NCBI RefSeq assembly: GCF_017163935.1
Contig: NZ_JABVZR010000001.1
Span: forward strand, 3,410,001 to 3,474,000
From: Novosphingobium terrae
GTDB taxonomy: Bacteria > Pseudomonadota > Alphaproteobacteria > Sphingomonadales > Sphingomonadaceae
Direction: 5' to 3'
DNA: 64,000 nt
Shown: piece after piece, positions 9,326 through 17,161 of the stretch
Numbering within the stretch: the first letter of the stretch is position 1
Layout: each line of letters starts with the position of its first letter
Program-made: the position numbers and the translations under genes
Notes under the pieces: model-generated
Told to the model about the DNA's origin: nothing
What the model saw: only the letters and a program-made list of their open reading frames with translations
Database searches by the model: none

Positions 9326-9769
9326 TTGGACAGGATCGAGATCATCGCCGGTGTTGAGCGTCGTCGGCGGTATTCGGATGAAGAGCGCGCGGCGATCCTA
9401 GCGATGTGCGATGAGCCCAAGGCGACGATCGTGGGTATCGCCAAGCGGTTGGGCATGTCGCCGGGCCTGATCCATGGCTGGCGTCGGATGCGTAAGGAAG
9501 CGGAGAAGCTGGCGAGCGAACCGTTGCAATTCATCGCATATGGTTCTGTCCCCGAGCCTGCTGGCGGTGCGAGGATGGCTGTGCCTACACCTCCTGTGCC
9601 GCAGGCCGCGACGCAGGCCCCCGCCGAAGATCTGATGCGCCCTTATCCCGGCCCCCGCCCCGGCGCGATCGATGTCGATCTGCCTGGCGGCATCCGCCTT
9701 TCTGTGGACAGCTACGTCAACGAGAAAGCGCTGGCGCGGGTGCTTCGAGCCTTGCGGGATGCGTCATGA
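9326..9769 (+). CDS. tnpA: IS66 accessory protein TnpA
   Basis: Helix-turn-helix protein of about 147 residues: DRIEIIAGVERRRRYSDEER then AAILAMCDEPKATIVGIAKR and SPGLIHGWRR, typical of the IS66 first ORF (Tnp_IS66/IS3-type HTH). I chose the TTG at 9326 because AAGGAG lies 6 bases upstream (9314-9319); a longer reading from ATG 9278 has no such site. Its stop overlaps the TnpB start by 4 bp (ATGA). It probably binds the element ends or assists the transposase. Confidence 0.85.
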   Translation: MDRIEIIAGVERRRRYSDEERAAILAMCDEPKATIVGIAKRLGMSPGLIHGWRRMRKEAEKLASEPLQFIAYGSVPEPAGGARMAVPTPPVPQAATQAPAEDLMRPYPGPRPGAIDVDLPGGIRLSVDSYVNEKALARVLRALRDAS

Positions 9770-10119
9770 TCTCGCTGCCGCCGGGCACGAAGGTTTATCT
9801 CGCCAGCAAGCCCGTCAGTATGCGGCTCGGTTTCGACGGTCTGGCCGCGCTGGTGCGCCCTCTGTTTGCCGTCGAACCTTACGGCGGGCATGTCTTCCTG
9901 TTTCGCAGCAAAAGCGGCAACTATTTGAAGGCCCTATTTTGGGATGGCAGCGGGTTATGCCTGTTCGCCAAGCGCCTGGAGCGCAGCCGTTTCGTCTGGC
10001 CGCCGCTGATCGAAGGCGGCGTGGTGCTGACATCGGCGCAGTTCGCGTTGCTGATCGAGGCGATGGATTGGCGGCGGACCGTAGCGCCCGAACCGCCGCG
10101 CCTGCCAGAGCAGATTTGA
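9766..10119 (+). CDS. tnpB: IS66 Orf2-like protein TnpB
   Basis: A 117-residue protein beginning MISLPPGTKVYLASKPVSMR, with the conserved GHVFLFRSKSGNYLKALFWD core of IS66 Orf2 and a LERSRFVWP segment. Length matches the family (~115 residues). It is required for transposition in studied IS66 elements, though its biochemical role is unknown. Overlapping start with tnpA and close spacing to tnpC show one transcription unit. Confidence 0.92.
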   Translation: MISLPPGTKVYLASKPVSMRLGFDGLAALVRPLFAVEPYGGHVFLFRSKSGNYLKALFWDGSGLCLFAKRLERSRFVWPPLIEGGVVLTSAQFALLIEAMDWRRTVAPEPPRLPEQI

Positions 10120-10146
10120 CCCGACAATCGCCGCAATTCCGGGCTT

Positions 10147-11823
10147 TTGGCTTTGGGCAGGAAGGCATTTCTGGTAGAAAGAAACGTGTCCTCCGGCGAT
10201 CTCGAACTCCCTGCCGATCTGGCTGAACTGCGTGCGTTGCTCGCGACCACGCAGGCGCGTCTGGCCGCCTCGGAGCAGGCATTGGAGGTCGAGCGCAGCG
10301 CCCATGGCGAGACCCGCCAGCAGCTTGAGACCGCCCACAATTCGATTAAGCTGACCGCACTTCAGATCGAGAAGTTCAAGGTCCAGCTTGCCCGCCTGCG
10401 CCGCATGAAGTTCGGTCAGTCCTCCGAACGCATGACCCTTGAGGCCGACCAGCTCGAATTTACGCTGGAGGATCTGGAGGTTGAGCACGCCCATACCGAA
10501 TGCGTGATCGAAGGCCGTGTGCCTGAGGATGCTCTGGCCAAGGATGCGCCCCGCAAACCTCGGCGCGCACCACTTCCCGACCACTTGCCCCGCGATGAGG
10601 TGCTGCACACAGCGCCCGATGCGGATGGTTGCTCGGCCTGTGGCGGGGCGATGGGCAAGCTGGGCGAGGATGTGACTGAGGTCTTGGAATACGTGCCAGG
10701 CCGCTTTCGCGTCACCCGGCATGTGCGCCCTAAGCTATCCTGCAACCGCTGCGACACGATCAGCCAGGCCCCGGCTCCTGCGTTGCCCGTGCCGCGTGGC
10801 CGTGCAGGGCCGGGCCTGCTGGCCCATGTCGTCGTGTCCAAATTCGCGGACCATCTGCCGCTTTACCGCCAGTCCGGGATCTATGCCCGCGAGGGCGTGG
10901 AGATCAGCCGCTCGACCATGGCGGATTGGCTGGGGCAAGTCAGTTGGTTGTTGCAACCGCTGGTCGAGCGGATCGCCGATCATGTAATGGCTAGCGCCAA
11001 GATCCACGCCGACGATACGCCTGTGCCGGTTCTGGCACCGGGAACCGGCAAGACGGCGACGGGGCGATTGTGGGTCTACCTGCGTGACAATCGGCGATGG
11101 AGCGCCGATGACAGGCCAGCAGCACTGTTTCGCTACAGCCCAGATCGCAAGGGTGAGCGACCGCGTGAGCATCTCAAAACCTTTGCAGGTTTTCTGCAAG
11201 CCGATGCCTATCCCGGCTTCGAGAAGCTCTATGCCCCTGACCGTCAGCCGGAGCGGATCATGCCGGTGGCCTGCTGGGCGCATGCCCGACGCAAGCTGCA
11301 TGACGTCTACAAGGCCGACCAACACTCGGCCGCCGCCCAAGGGCTGGACATGATCCGCGATCTTTACGCCATCGAGCGCCAGATTGATGATGTGCCAGCG
11401 GATCAGCGGCAGCATGCCCGTATCGCGTCGAAAGCCAAGGTGTTGGATTTCTTTGCCTGGGCCGAGGATGTGCTGTCGCGGGCTTCTGCGCGATCACCCT
11501 TGGCCGAGGCTTTGCGCTATGCCGTAAAGCTCAAACCCCAGCTGCTGGCCTACACCGATGACGGCAGACTGGAGATTGACAACAACCCGGCGGAAAATGC
11601 GCTCAGGGGCATATGCCTCGGCAGGAAGAATTGGCTTTTTGCCGGGGCTGATTGCGGAGGCGAGCGCGCCGCTGCCATGTGTTCGCTGCTCGAAACAGCC
11701 AAGTTGAACGGCGTGAACCCGCAGGAGTGGCTGACCGATGTGCTCGATCGCATCGGCAAGGAGCATCCGATCAACCGGATAGAGGAACTGCTGCCTTGGC
11801 ACTGGAGTGCATCGACAAAGTAA
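10147..11823 (+). CDS. tnpC: IS66 transposase TnpC
   Basis: 558-residue IS66-type transposase, full length. An N-terminal leucine-zipper-like coiled coil (about 20-80) leads into FGQSSERM. A zinc-ribbon-like CSACGG...CNRC segment lies near residues 160-200. The catalytic domain includes HADDTPVPVLAPG (first Asp, ~280), CWAHARRKLHD near 375 and DNNPAENALRGICLGRKNWLF with the C-terminal Glu near 480. Start is TTG 10147; a GTG at 10186 is an alternative. No frameshift or stop is visible, so the element may be active. Confidence 0.92.
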   Translation: MALGRKAFLVERNVSSGDLELPADLAELRALLATTQARLAASEQALEVERSAHGETRQQLETAHNSIKLTALQIEKFKVQLARLRRMKFGQSSERMTLEADQLEFTLEDLEVEHAHTECVIEGRVPEDALAKDAPRKPRRAPLPDHLPRDEVLHTAPDADGCSACGGAMGKLGEDVTEVLEYVPGRFRVTRHVRPKLSCNRCDTISQAPAPALPVPRGRAGPGLLAHVVVSKFADHLPLYRQSGIYAREGVEISRSTMADWLGQVSWLLQPLVERIADHVMASAKIHADDTPVPVLAPGTGKTATGRLWVYLRDNRRWSADDRPAALFRYSPDRKGERPREHLKTFAGFLQADAYPGFEKLYAPDRQPERIMPVACWAHARRKLHDVYKADQHSAAAQGLDMIRDLYAIERQIDDVPADQRQHARIASKAKVLDFFAWAEDVLSRASARSPLAEALRYAVKLKPQLLAYTDDGRLEIDNNPAENALRGICLGRKNWLFAGADCGGERAAAMCSLLETAKLNGVNPQEWLTDVLDRIGKEHPINRIEELLPWHWSASTK

Positions 11824-11910
11824 CTCAGGGTGCGATGGAATGCGAAGTTGGCATGCCCATATAATACACTATAAAGATTAAATGCGGCATGGTCATCGGG
11901 AGTAGCGAGG

Positions 11911-12402
11911 ATGCGCAAGTCACTTCTGGGAATCGTTGGACTGATGCTCACGGCAGCATCGCCAGCCACGCTACTCACGCCTACTGCAATCCAAAGTGAA
12001 ATAAGAAGCGAGGGCGCAAAGGCGGTCGTAAACCGCCTCTATAATTCCGGCGCATATGACAAAGTTGTCATGAGTAAGATCAGAAGCGGCAACGTTCAGT
12101 GGATACTCCTGGCGAGGCCGCTTTCCGCCGGCACCGACGCCGCGACTTCGGAAGGGCTCACGCAGGCGCTTATCTATGCGTTGCCAAAATCTCCACAGGC
12201 CGTGCTCTCGGTCATCGACCTTAGCGGATCATCTTACCCAAGGTCACCAGGTGAGGTCTGTAGCGCGTCCTTCTTTGAGGGCGCCCCCACAAACATTCCA
12301 GCATATCGCGCTGCCGCAGTTCGATCCGTCAAGGCCGTCACCGTTCCCAGCCTTCAGGCTGCAAAGCAGATTTGTCTCAAACGCCTCAGGGCCAAGGGTT
12401 AG
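11911..12402 (+). CDS. Unknown exported protein
   Basis: 163 residues, starting MRKSLLGIVGLMLTAASPAT, which looks like a Sec signal peptide with cleavage around residue 20-26. I do not recognise the mature part; it has two cysteines-bearing segments (GEVCSASFFEG and KQICLKRL) that could form a disulphide in the periplasm. A second small exported protein follows 33 bp later on the same strand, so they may be co-transcribed. Lies between an IS66 element and the Gabija region; function unknown. Confidence 0.5.
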   Translation: MRKSLLGIVGLMLTAASPATLLTPTAIQSEIRSEGAKAVVNRLYNSGAYDKVVMSKIRSGNVQWILLARPLSAGTDAATSEGLTQALIYALPKSPQAVLSVIDLSGSSYPRSPGEVCSASFFEGAPTNIPAYRAAAVRSVKAVTVPSLQAAKQICLKRLRAKG

Positions 12403-12435
12403 CAACGTCTGCTTCTGCAAGGACATGGTGGCAAT

Positions 12436-12816
12436 ATGTGGCATCGAGTGGTGATAACGACGGCCCTGATCGTCTCCAGCGCTGCGGCTTTGGCCGCGAC
12501 TGCGCACGAGCACGCCCTTCATGGGTGGGATATTTTCAACAAGCAGACAACGCTCCAATGCCCCGCACTCAAAATTGCAGAAAAGCCTGCCGGGGATGTG
12601 AATTACTTGGAGGAAGGCTTCCAATCTACCCTCAACGCAAGACAACAAAGAGCTTTCGAGAAAGCCATTCCACGTGTAAATGGTGGACCAAGAGTATGCG
12701 CCAACCGAAATGGAATTTCCTGTCCCACAGCATGGGATATGATTGCCATTGAAAAAGCTGGTTTGCTTCCACGTTTTGTAGGTTATGCCTGCTCCAACGG
12801 CGGACATATTCCATAA
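12436..12816 (+). CDS. Unknown small exported protein
   Basis: 126 residues with an N-terminal hydrophobic segment MWHRVVITTALIVSSAAALA that reads as a signal peptide, then a mature part beginning near AHEHALHGWD. Cysteines near residues 35, 77, 85 and 113 suggest a periplasmic disulphide-bonded fold. No family recognised. Its position directly after another exported unknown suggests a two-gene unit. The 284 bp after it hold no gene I can support. Confidence 0.5.
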   Translation: MWHRVVITTALIVSSAAALAATAHEHALHGWDIFNKQTTLQCPALKIAEKPAGDVNYLEEGFQSTLNARQQRAFEKAIPRVNGGPRVCANRNGISCPTAWDMIAIEKAGLLPRFVGYACSNGGHIP

Positions 12817-13100
12817 CGGGTTTCTGGCGACGGCCTTGGGCGGACGCTTACGCGCAGAGGGCGGAGTCCGGGCAGCCGACCCCGAGACATGGATGCTGGA
12901 CGCCCGATCAGCCGGTCAACGACTCATCGGCTTATACGGTGGACGTTGCCCTCCGTGGACCTCAGAAATCTTGCCATGCTGACAATCAAATTGGTGGCCC
13001 CCAAAATCCGGAGGATCGGACGGTTGTCCATGCAGGGAAGCCGATATGAAGTGCGTTTTCCATCCGTCGATTTGCAGCTATCTTTCCACACAGGCTGGAG

Positions 13101-13739
13101 ATGATGCCGAGCATGGATAGCTTCCCGAGACGCGTAGCCGAAAATATACTTCCGTTGTCGGCGGCAGGTACGTTGCCTGCCGCCTTCCGGGAATGGCACT
13201 TCACTGGCCAAACAGTTGATCACGAGATACCGGAGGAAACCTGCCGTCTTTGCGACAAGGAAGGGCTTCGATACCATTTCGAGATCCGGAACGACCAAAC
13301 CGGTCATCGCCTCGATGTCGGTTCCGAGTGCATCCTCAAATTCCATGTCGCTGTCTTCGACGAGGGGCGCGAGCTCGGACCGGACGAGGCGCGCAAAGCT
13401 CTTGTCGAACGGATGCAGCAAATGCGGCTCGAAAGCTGCCTACGCGCGCTGGAACGGCTTGCAGGGGCCGAAGCGAATGATATCCTTTCGAAGGCGCTCG
13501 CTTACTATCGGCTTTACAAATCGCTGACGCCAAAATTCGCGAATGTCGTGTTCTGGCGATTGCAGGCCAACGCGATCGATCACGACCCCACCTTCTTCAA
13601 GGTACGGCTTGATAAGGCGAGCTATGTCACCGATCTTGGGGCAATGCCCCAGCGCAACGTCCATCGTATCTGGAAAGCGCTAACCTCAGCCCAGCGCAAA
13701 AAGGCGATCGCGCTCGGTCATTCGGCACCGCCGGAGTGA
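13101..13739 (+). CDS. Unknown protein with Cys-pair motif
   Basis: 212 residues, basic and partly helical. A CRLCDKEGLRYHFEIRN motif near residue 48 followed by VGSECILKF near 75 could be a small zinc knuckle or a nucleic-acid-binding element. The rest, including RLESCLRALERLAGAEA and QRNVHRIWKAL, looks helical. I recognise no family. It stands alone, converging on the disrupted gajB gene about 30 bp away. Such proteins are common on sphingomonad islands, but I assign no function. Confidence 0.55.
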   Translation: MMPSMDSFPRRVAENILPLSAAGTLPAAFREWHFTGQTVDHEIPEETCRLCDKEGLRYHFEIRNDQTGHRLDVGSECILKFHVAVFDEGRELGPDEARKALVERMQQMRLESCLRALERLAGAEANDILSKALAYYRLYKSLTPKFANVVFWRLQANAIDHDPTFFKVRLDKASYVTDLGAMPQRNVHRIWKALTSAQRKKAIALGHSAPPE

Positions 13740-13769
13740 GGGGGGCAGGCAACGGTCCGCGAATCAATC

Positions 13770-15268
13770 TCAAGGCCGCCAAACGATCTGCTGGTTAGCG
13801 ATGTCGCCGATGCTCCAGTTGCGCGACTGTAGCAGCACGAGTTCGGCGGCTGTGAAGGCATCGCTCCGCATGGCCAGACAAAGCAAGTTGGAAGGACGAG
13901 TGACCGCAACATAGTGCTGCTTCAGGCTTTTGCGCAGCTCGGGCTTGTTGGCGGTCAATCCGGATCTCGCGCCCGTAAGCCAATCCTTGATCCGAGTGAG
14001 GTGCGACCCCTTATAGTGAGTGTCGAAGACGAGCGTTGCGAGATGAGTCTCACCTTTGACGGAATGGATCGAGCCAACCTTGATCCGAACTGCAGGCTCC
14101 ATGCTCGGGTAAGAGTAGATGTTCCCCTGCGTTGCCATGACACCAACTGCTTCACGCTCGTCTTCCCACGCCATAAAATCGCCCGCGCTTTCCGCTGCGG
14201 CGCTCGCCAGCAAAGCGGTGGCAATATCCGTGATCGGCTTCTTCCAAGTCTGCCACACCCCAGCGTTTTTAGGCAGTTCGCCGGTCGCAACCTTCCAGCA
14301 CAAAAGATGAAACCGTCGGAGTGTCGCTTTATCGTGCTCGAGAAGCCGGCCTAGCTGCCGGAAGCGGTTGGCCAGATTCGGATGTCGAACGGACGGGTTG
14401 AGCATTGTTGCCAGCCGCAGCACAGCATCGGCGGCCTTCTCGGTTATGGGATGAACATCCCCCGTTCCGGCCGCGTCCCGGACACCGCGCCTGAGATAGC
14501 CGATCAGGGTGGCAGGCCGCCCCTCGATGCGGGCCAGCTCATGATCGTAACCATCCCAATAGTGGGCCACGCAATTTGGCGTATCCGGTCGATTGGTGTC
14601 GCGATGGATCGCTCCGACCGCCGCGAAAACGCCGGCCGCACGCTCTGCGGGACTGAACCGCGTAGTCAAAAGATGCGCGAACGCCGGGAGCACATCCGTG
14701 GCCTGTTGGGCGCCGAAGAGCAGGATCGCAGCTTGTCTGCCCTGTTCGGCATCAGGATGCTCACGCAAACCGATAAGGCCTGGAGGGGACAGGGCAAGCC
14801 CGTCCGCCAGCGTTGCGATCTGGGGACCGAAGCGATGGCTGTTGGCCACCGGGATAGAAATTGCCGCGTTGGGAAAGACGTCGCCGTTCGTGCCATTCAC
14901 ATCGGTTGCGGACGCGCTCCCATAAATCGCTTGGTTCATGTCGCCGAAGCGCTGACGCACGACCGGCCGTTCACCCTCCACAAAAACACGATGAAGGATC
15001 GCGGACTGGACGTCATCATTGTCCTGAACCTCGTCCAGAAACAGCACCGGGAATCGCTGACGGACTGCGTTCCGTAGATCAGGATTGCGATCGAGGGCCT
15101 GTGCTGCCCAGATCATCATGTCATCGTGGCAGAAATATCCCTCCGCTGTCGTGGCCCGACAAGCAGCAACGAACGCCTGATAGGTCGCGGTGTGCTTTCC
15201 GAGCGGCCCACCGCCCCAAGCGACGTCGCCAACATCGTGGTTGGCATCGACGATCCGAAGGGGATGAG
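13770..15268 (-). pseudogene. gajB: gajB 3' fragment (UvrD-like helicase C-terminal part)
   Basis: About 498 residues of an SF1A (UvrD/Rep-like) helicase lacking its N terminus. Visible motifs: FPVLFLDEVQDND (Walker B/motif II), QRFGDMNQAIYG (motif III), VGSIHSVKGETHLATLVFDT (motif V) and HYVAVTRPSNLLCLAM (motif VI). The Walker A domain is encoded by the fragment at 16647-17161, on the far side of an IS110-family element. Reading the two pieces together gives one helicase of roughly 670 residues lying after gajA, the Gabija arrangement. An open frame continues a few codons into the IS end, but without Walker A this piece cannot be a working helicase. Confidence 0.8.
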
Positions 15269-15283
15269 GTGGATGGCTCCCGC
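15269..15283. repeat. IS1111-type left inverted repeat
   Basis: GTGGATGGCTCCCGC, exact reverse complement of 16632-16646. Ten of its bases (15271-15280) are also complementary to 15335-15344, which spans the transposase ribosome-binding site. Confidence 0.85.
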
Positions 15284-15347
15284 TCACGACATTTGAATGT
15301 CATGATGAGGTTGCCGTCAGGCAAACCCACGCAAGGAGCCATCCGCC

Positions 15348-16385
15348 ATGGAAATTAGCACGATCGGCCTCGATCTGGCCAAAAATGTCTTCCAGGTTCA
15401 CGGTGTCGACAAAGAGGGCACCGTCATTGTGCGCAAGGCGTTGCGCCGAGCGCAAATGTTGCCCTTCTTTGCAAGGCTATCGCCCTGCCTTGTCGGCATC
15501 GAGGCTTGCGGGACATCGCATCATTGGGCGCGGGAACTGCAAAACCTTGGTCACGAGGTGCGACTGATGCCGCCATGCTACGTGAAGCCCTATGTAAAAC
15601 GCGGCAAGAACGATGCTGCTGATGCCGAGGCCATCTGCGAGGCGGTGACACGTCCGACGATGCGGTTCGTGGCGATCAAGTCTCGTGAGCAGCAGGCGGC
15701 CCTGTCACTTCACCGGGTGCGCTCTCTTTTGACTGGTCAACGTACACAGTTGGTCAACATGATGCGCTGCCAGTTAGCAGAGTTTGGTATCGCCATTCCG
15801 ATCGGACTTGGGCGGGCGCTGCATCTGGCGCAACAGATCGAAGATGGCGAGGCCGCGATTGATCTGCCACCACAAGCGGCGCAGGTGATCGGCATGCTGT
15901 GCGAGCTGGTGCTCAAGCTTCATGCCCGGCTTCATGAACTTGATTTGCGCCTGGAAGCTCTCCGGCGAAGCGATGACATGGCGCGTCGGTTGGCGACGAT
16001 CCCGGGCATTGGTTCGATTGGCGCAACCGCGCTGGCAGCATCGGTTACCGACCCGCACCAGTTCAGGTCTGGCCGCCAGTTTGCCGCATGGCTTGGCCTG
16101 ACACCGCGTCAGCAGTCGAGTGGCGGCAAGGAGCGCCTTGGCCGGATCACCAAGATGGGCGATAAATATCTACGGCAGCTGTTGGTCATCGGGGCGACCT
16201 CCCTGCTACGCCGCGCCAAGGAGGGCCCTGCAACGGTTCACCCGTTTCTCGTTGGGATACTGGCTAGAAAATCTGCCCGCGTGGCCAGCGTCGCCATGGC
16301 CAACAAGATAGCGCGGATCGCGTGGGCGGTCATGACACGCGGTCAGGTCTATCAATCACACCATGTGCCCGGATTGGCCGCATGA
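15348..16385 (+). CDS. IS110-family transposase (DEDD recombinase)
   Basis: 345 residues. The N-terminal DEDD (RuvC-like) domain begins MEISTIGLDLAKNVFQVHG with the first catalytic Asp, continuing through GIEACGTSHHWARELQ and KNDAADAEAICEAV with later acidic residues. The C-terminal Transposase_20 domain has ATIPGIGSIGATALAA near residue 218, then FAAWLGLTPRQQSSGGKERL and KMGDKYLRQLLVIGA, containing the conserved serine region. Full length for the family. AAGGAG at 15333-15338 is well placed for the ATG. These enzymes act with a guide RNA encoded in the element; in IS1111-type elements it comes from the 3' non-coding segment. Confidence 0.93.
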   Translation: MEISTIGLDLAKNVFQVHGVDKEGTVIVRKALRRAQMLPFFARLSPCLVGIEACGTSHHWARELQNLGHEVRLMPPCYVKPYVKRGKNDAADAEAICEAVTRPTMRFVAIKSREQQAALSLHRVRSLLTGQRTQLVNMMRCQLAEFGIAIPIGLGRALHLAQQIEDGEAAIDLPPQAAQVIGMLCELVLKLHARLHELDLRLEALRRSDDMARRLATIPGIGSIGATALAASVTDPHQFRSGRQFAAWLGLTPRQQSSGGKERLGRITKMGDKYLRQLLVIGATSLLRRAKEGPATVHPFLVGILARKSARVASVAMANKIARIAWAVMTRGQVYQSHHVPGLAA

Positions 16386-16631
16386 GTACGCAATCCGGCT
16401 GAGGTGATCGGCCGAACGGAGTTGTGAGCGCAAAGAGAAATGATGGCGACACCGGTCAGACCGGGAACAGGGACAACCCGTGGAAAGTCTTAGGCGCAAC
16501 AGCCTGTGAAGGCGATAGGAACTCTGTTTTTCGGACCCCATCAGGGCCAGCAGTCCGAAACGACTGCATCAACAGGCCGGACAGACGACTGCACCCGACC
16601 GATCGTCAGAATTTCAAAAAGTGCTTGCAAC
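16386..16631 (+). ncRNA. Candidate IS1111-type guide RNA (bridge/seekRNA) region
   Basis: The 245 bp between the transposase stop and the right inverted repeat have no credible gene of their own. In IS1111-type elements this is where the target-guiding RNA is encoded (established for the family). Visible structure includes CCGGT/ACCGG with loop CAG at 16452-16464. Exact RNA ends and guide loops cannot be read by eye, so this is a position-based inference. Confidence 0.4.
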
Positions 16632-16646
16632 GCGGGAGCCATCCAC
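16632..16646. repeat. IS1111-type right inverted repeat
   Basis: GCGGGAGCCATCCAC, exact reverse complement of 15269-15283. Beyond it the flanking sequence reads back into the gajB frame on the minus strand. Confidence 0.85.
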
Positions 16647-17161
16647 AGAAGACCCTCCCGGCGCTTAGTTTGCAAAACCCGAGCACGTTGGGGCGGGGTC
16701 AGCTTGTGCAGCCGCCTTCGGAGGCAGATGTCGTCGTCGATCGCGACCACGTCGATCCCCTGCGATCTAAGCCAGGGAAGCGCGATAAACTGATTCACGA
16801 ACCCGTGAATCGTGCCGATAAAGTGCGGATAGGAAAGGATCGCCCGGCCGGCGGGGTCAGCACCAAGCCTTTTCTCGATCTCCAGCCGAGCCACATTGGT
16901 GTGAGAGAGCACACAGACGCCTGAGGCGGGCAAGGTCCAGCGCTTCGCCAATATCGCGAGTTTCGCGACGAGCAGCGTCGTCTTCCCACTGCCGGGGCAA
17001 GCTGCGACGTCGATCGATCCGTTCGAACGCAAAACGGCAAGGCGCGCATCCTCACCATCAGCTCCGTGAAACGCCAGGGCTGGCAGACCCAGACTGGTGC
17101 AGGCAGCGGCGATGTCCTCGTCGCTGACAGCCCGTGCCAGAAGCTCCGCTACACCGATCAC
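16647..17161 (-). pseudogene. gajB: gajB 5' fragment (Walker A part)
   Basis: Encodes the first ~172 residues of the Gabija UvrD-like helicase, including Walker A AACPGSGKTTLLVAKLAIL near residue 55 and motif Ia CVLSHTNVARLEIEKRL. Its start overlaps the gajA stop by 4 bp (17158-17161), the usual coupling of gajA and gajB. The frame runs into the IS1111-type element and stops within it at 16541, adding foreign residues. The matching helicase core is at 13770-15268. The fragment could be made as a truncated protein but lacks motifs II-VI. Confidence 0.82.

Larger units (their letters stand above)
9270..11860 (+). mobile_element. IS66-family insertion sequence
   Basis: Three consecutive same-strand genes in IS66 order (TnpA, TnpB, TnpC), with a 4-bp overlap between the first two. 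Boundaries are approximate. An imperfect inverted similarity is visible between about 9288-9312 (TATGCAGTGTCCATTCGCAC) and the reverse complement of about 11828-11850 (CGCATTCCATCGCACCC), suggesting the element ends lie near there. I did not find an 8-bp target duplication by eye. It sits directly downstream of the retron RT without disrupting it. Confidence 0.75.
15269..16646 (+). mobile_element. IS110-family element, IS1111 subgroup, inserted in gajB
   Basis: About 1.38 kb with a single DEDD transposase gene. A perfect 15-bp inverted repeat lies at 15269-15283 (GTGGATGGCTCCCGC) and 16632-16646. The short left non-coding segment (~65 bp) and longer right segment (~245 bp) with sub-terminal inverted repeats are features of the IS1111 subgroup. 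True ends probably lie a few bases outside the repeats. It splits the gajB helicase between its Walker A and Walker B regions. No target duplication is expected for this family. Confidence 0.85.
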
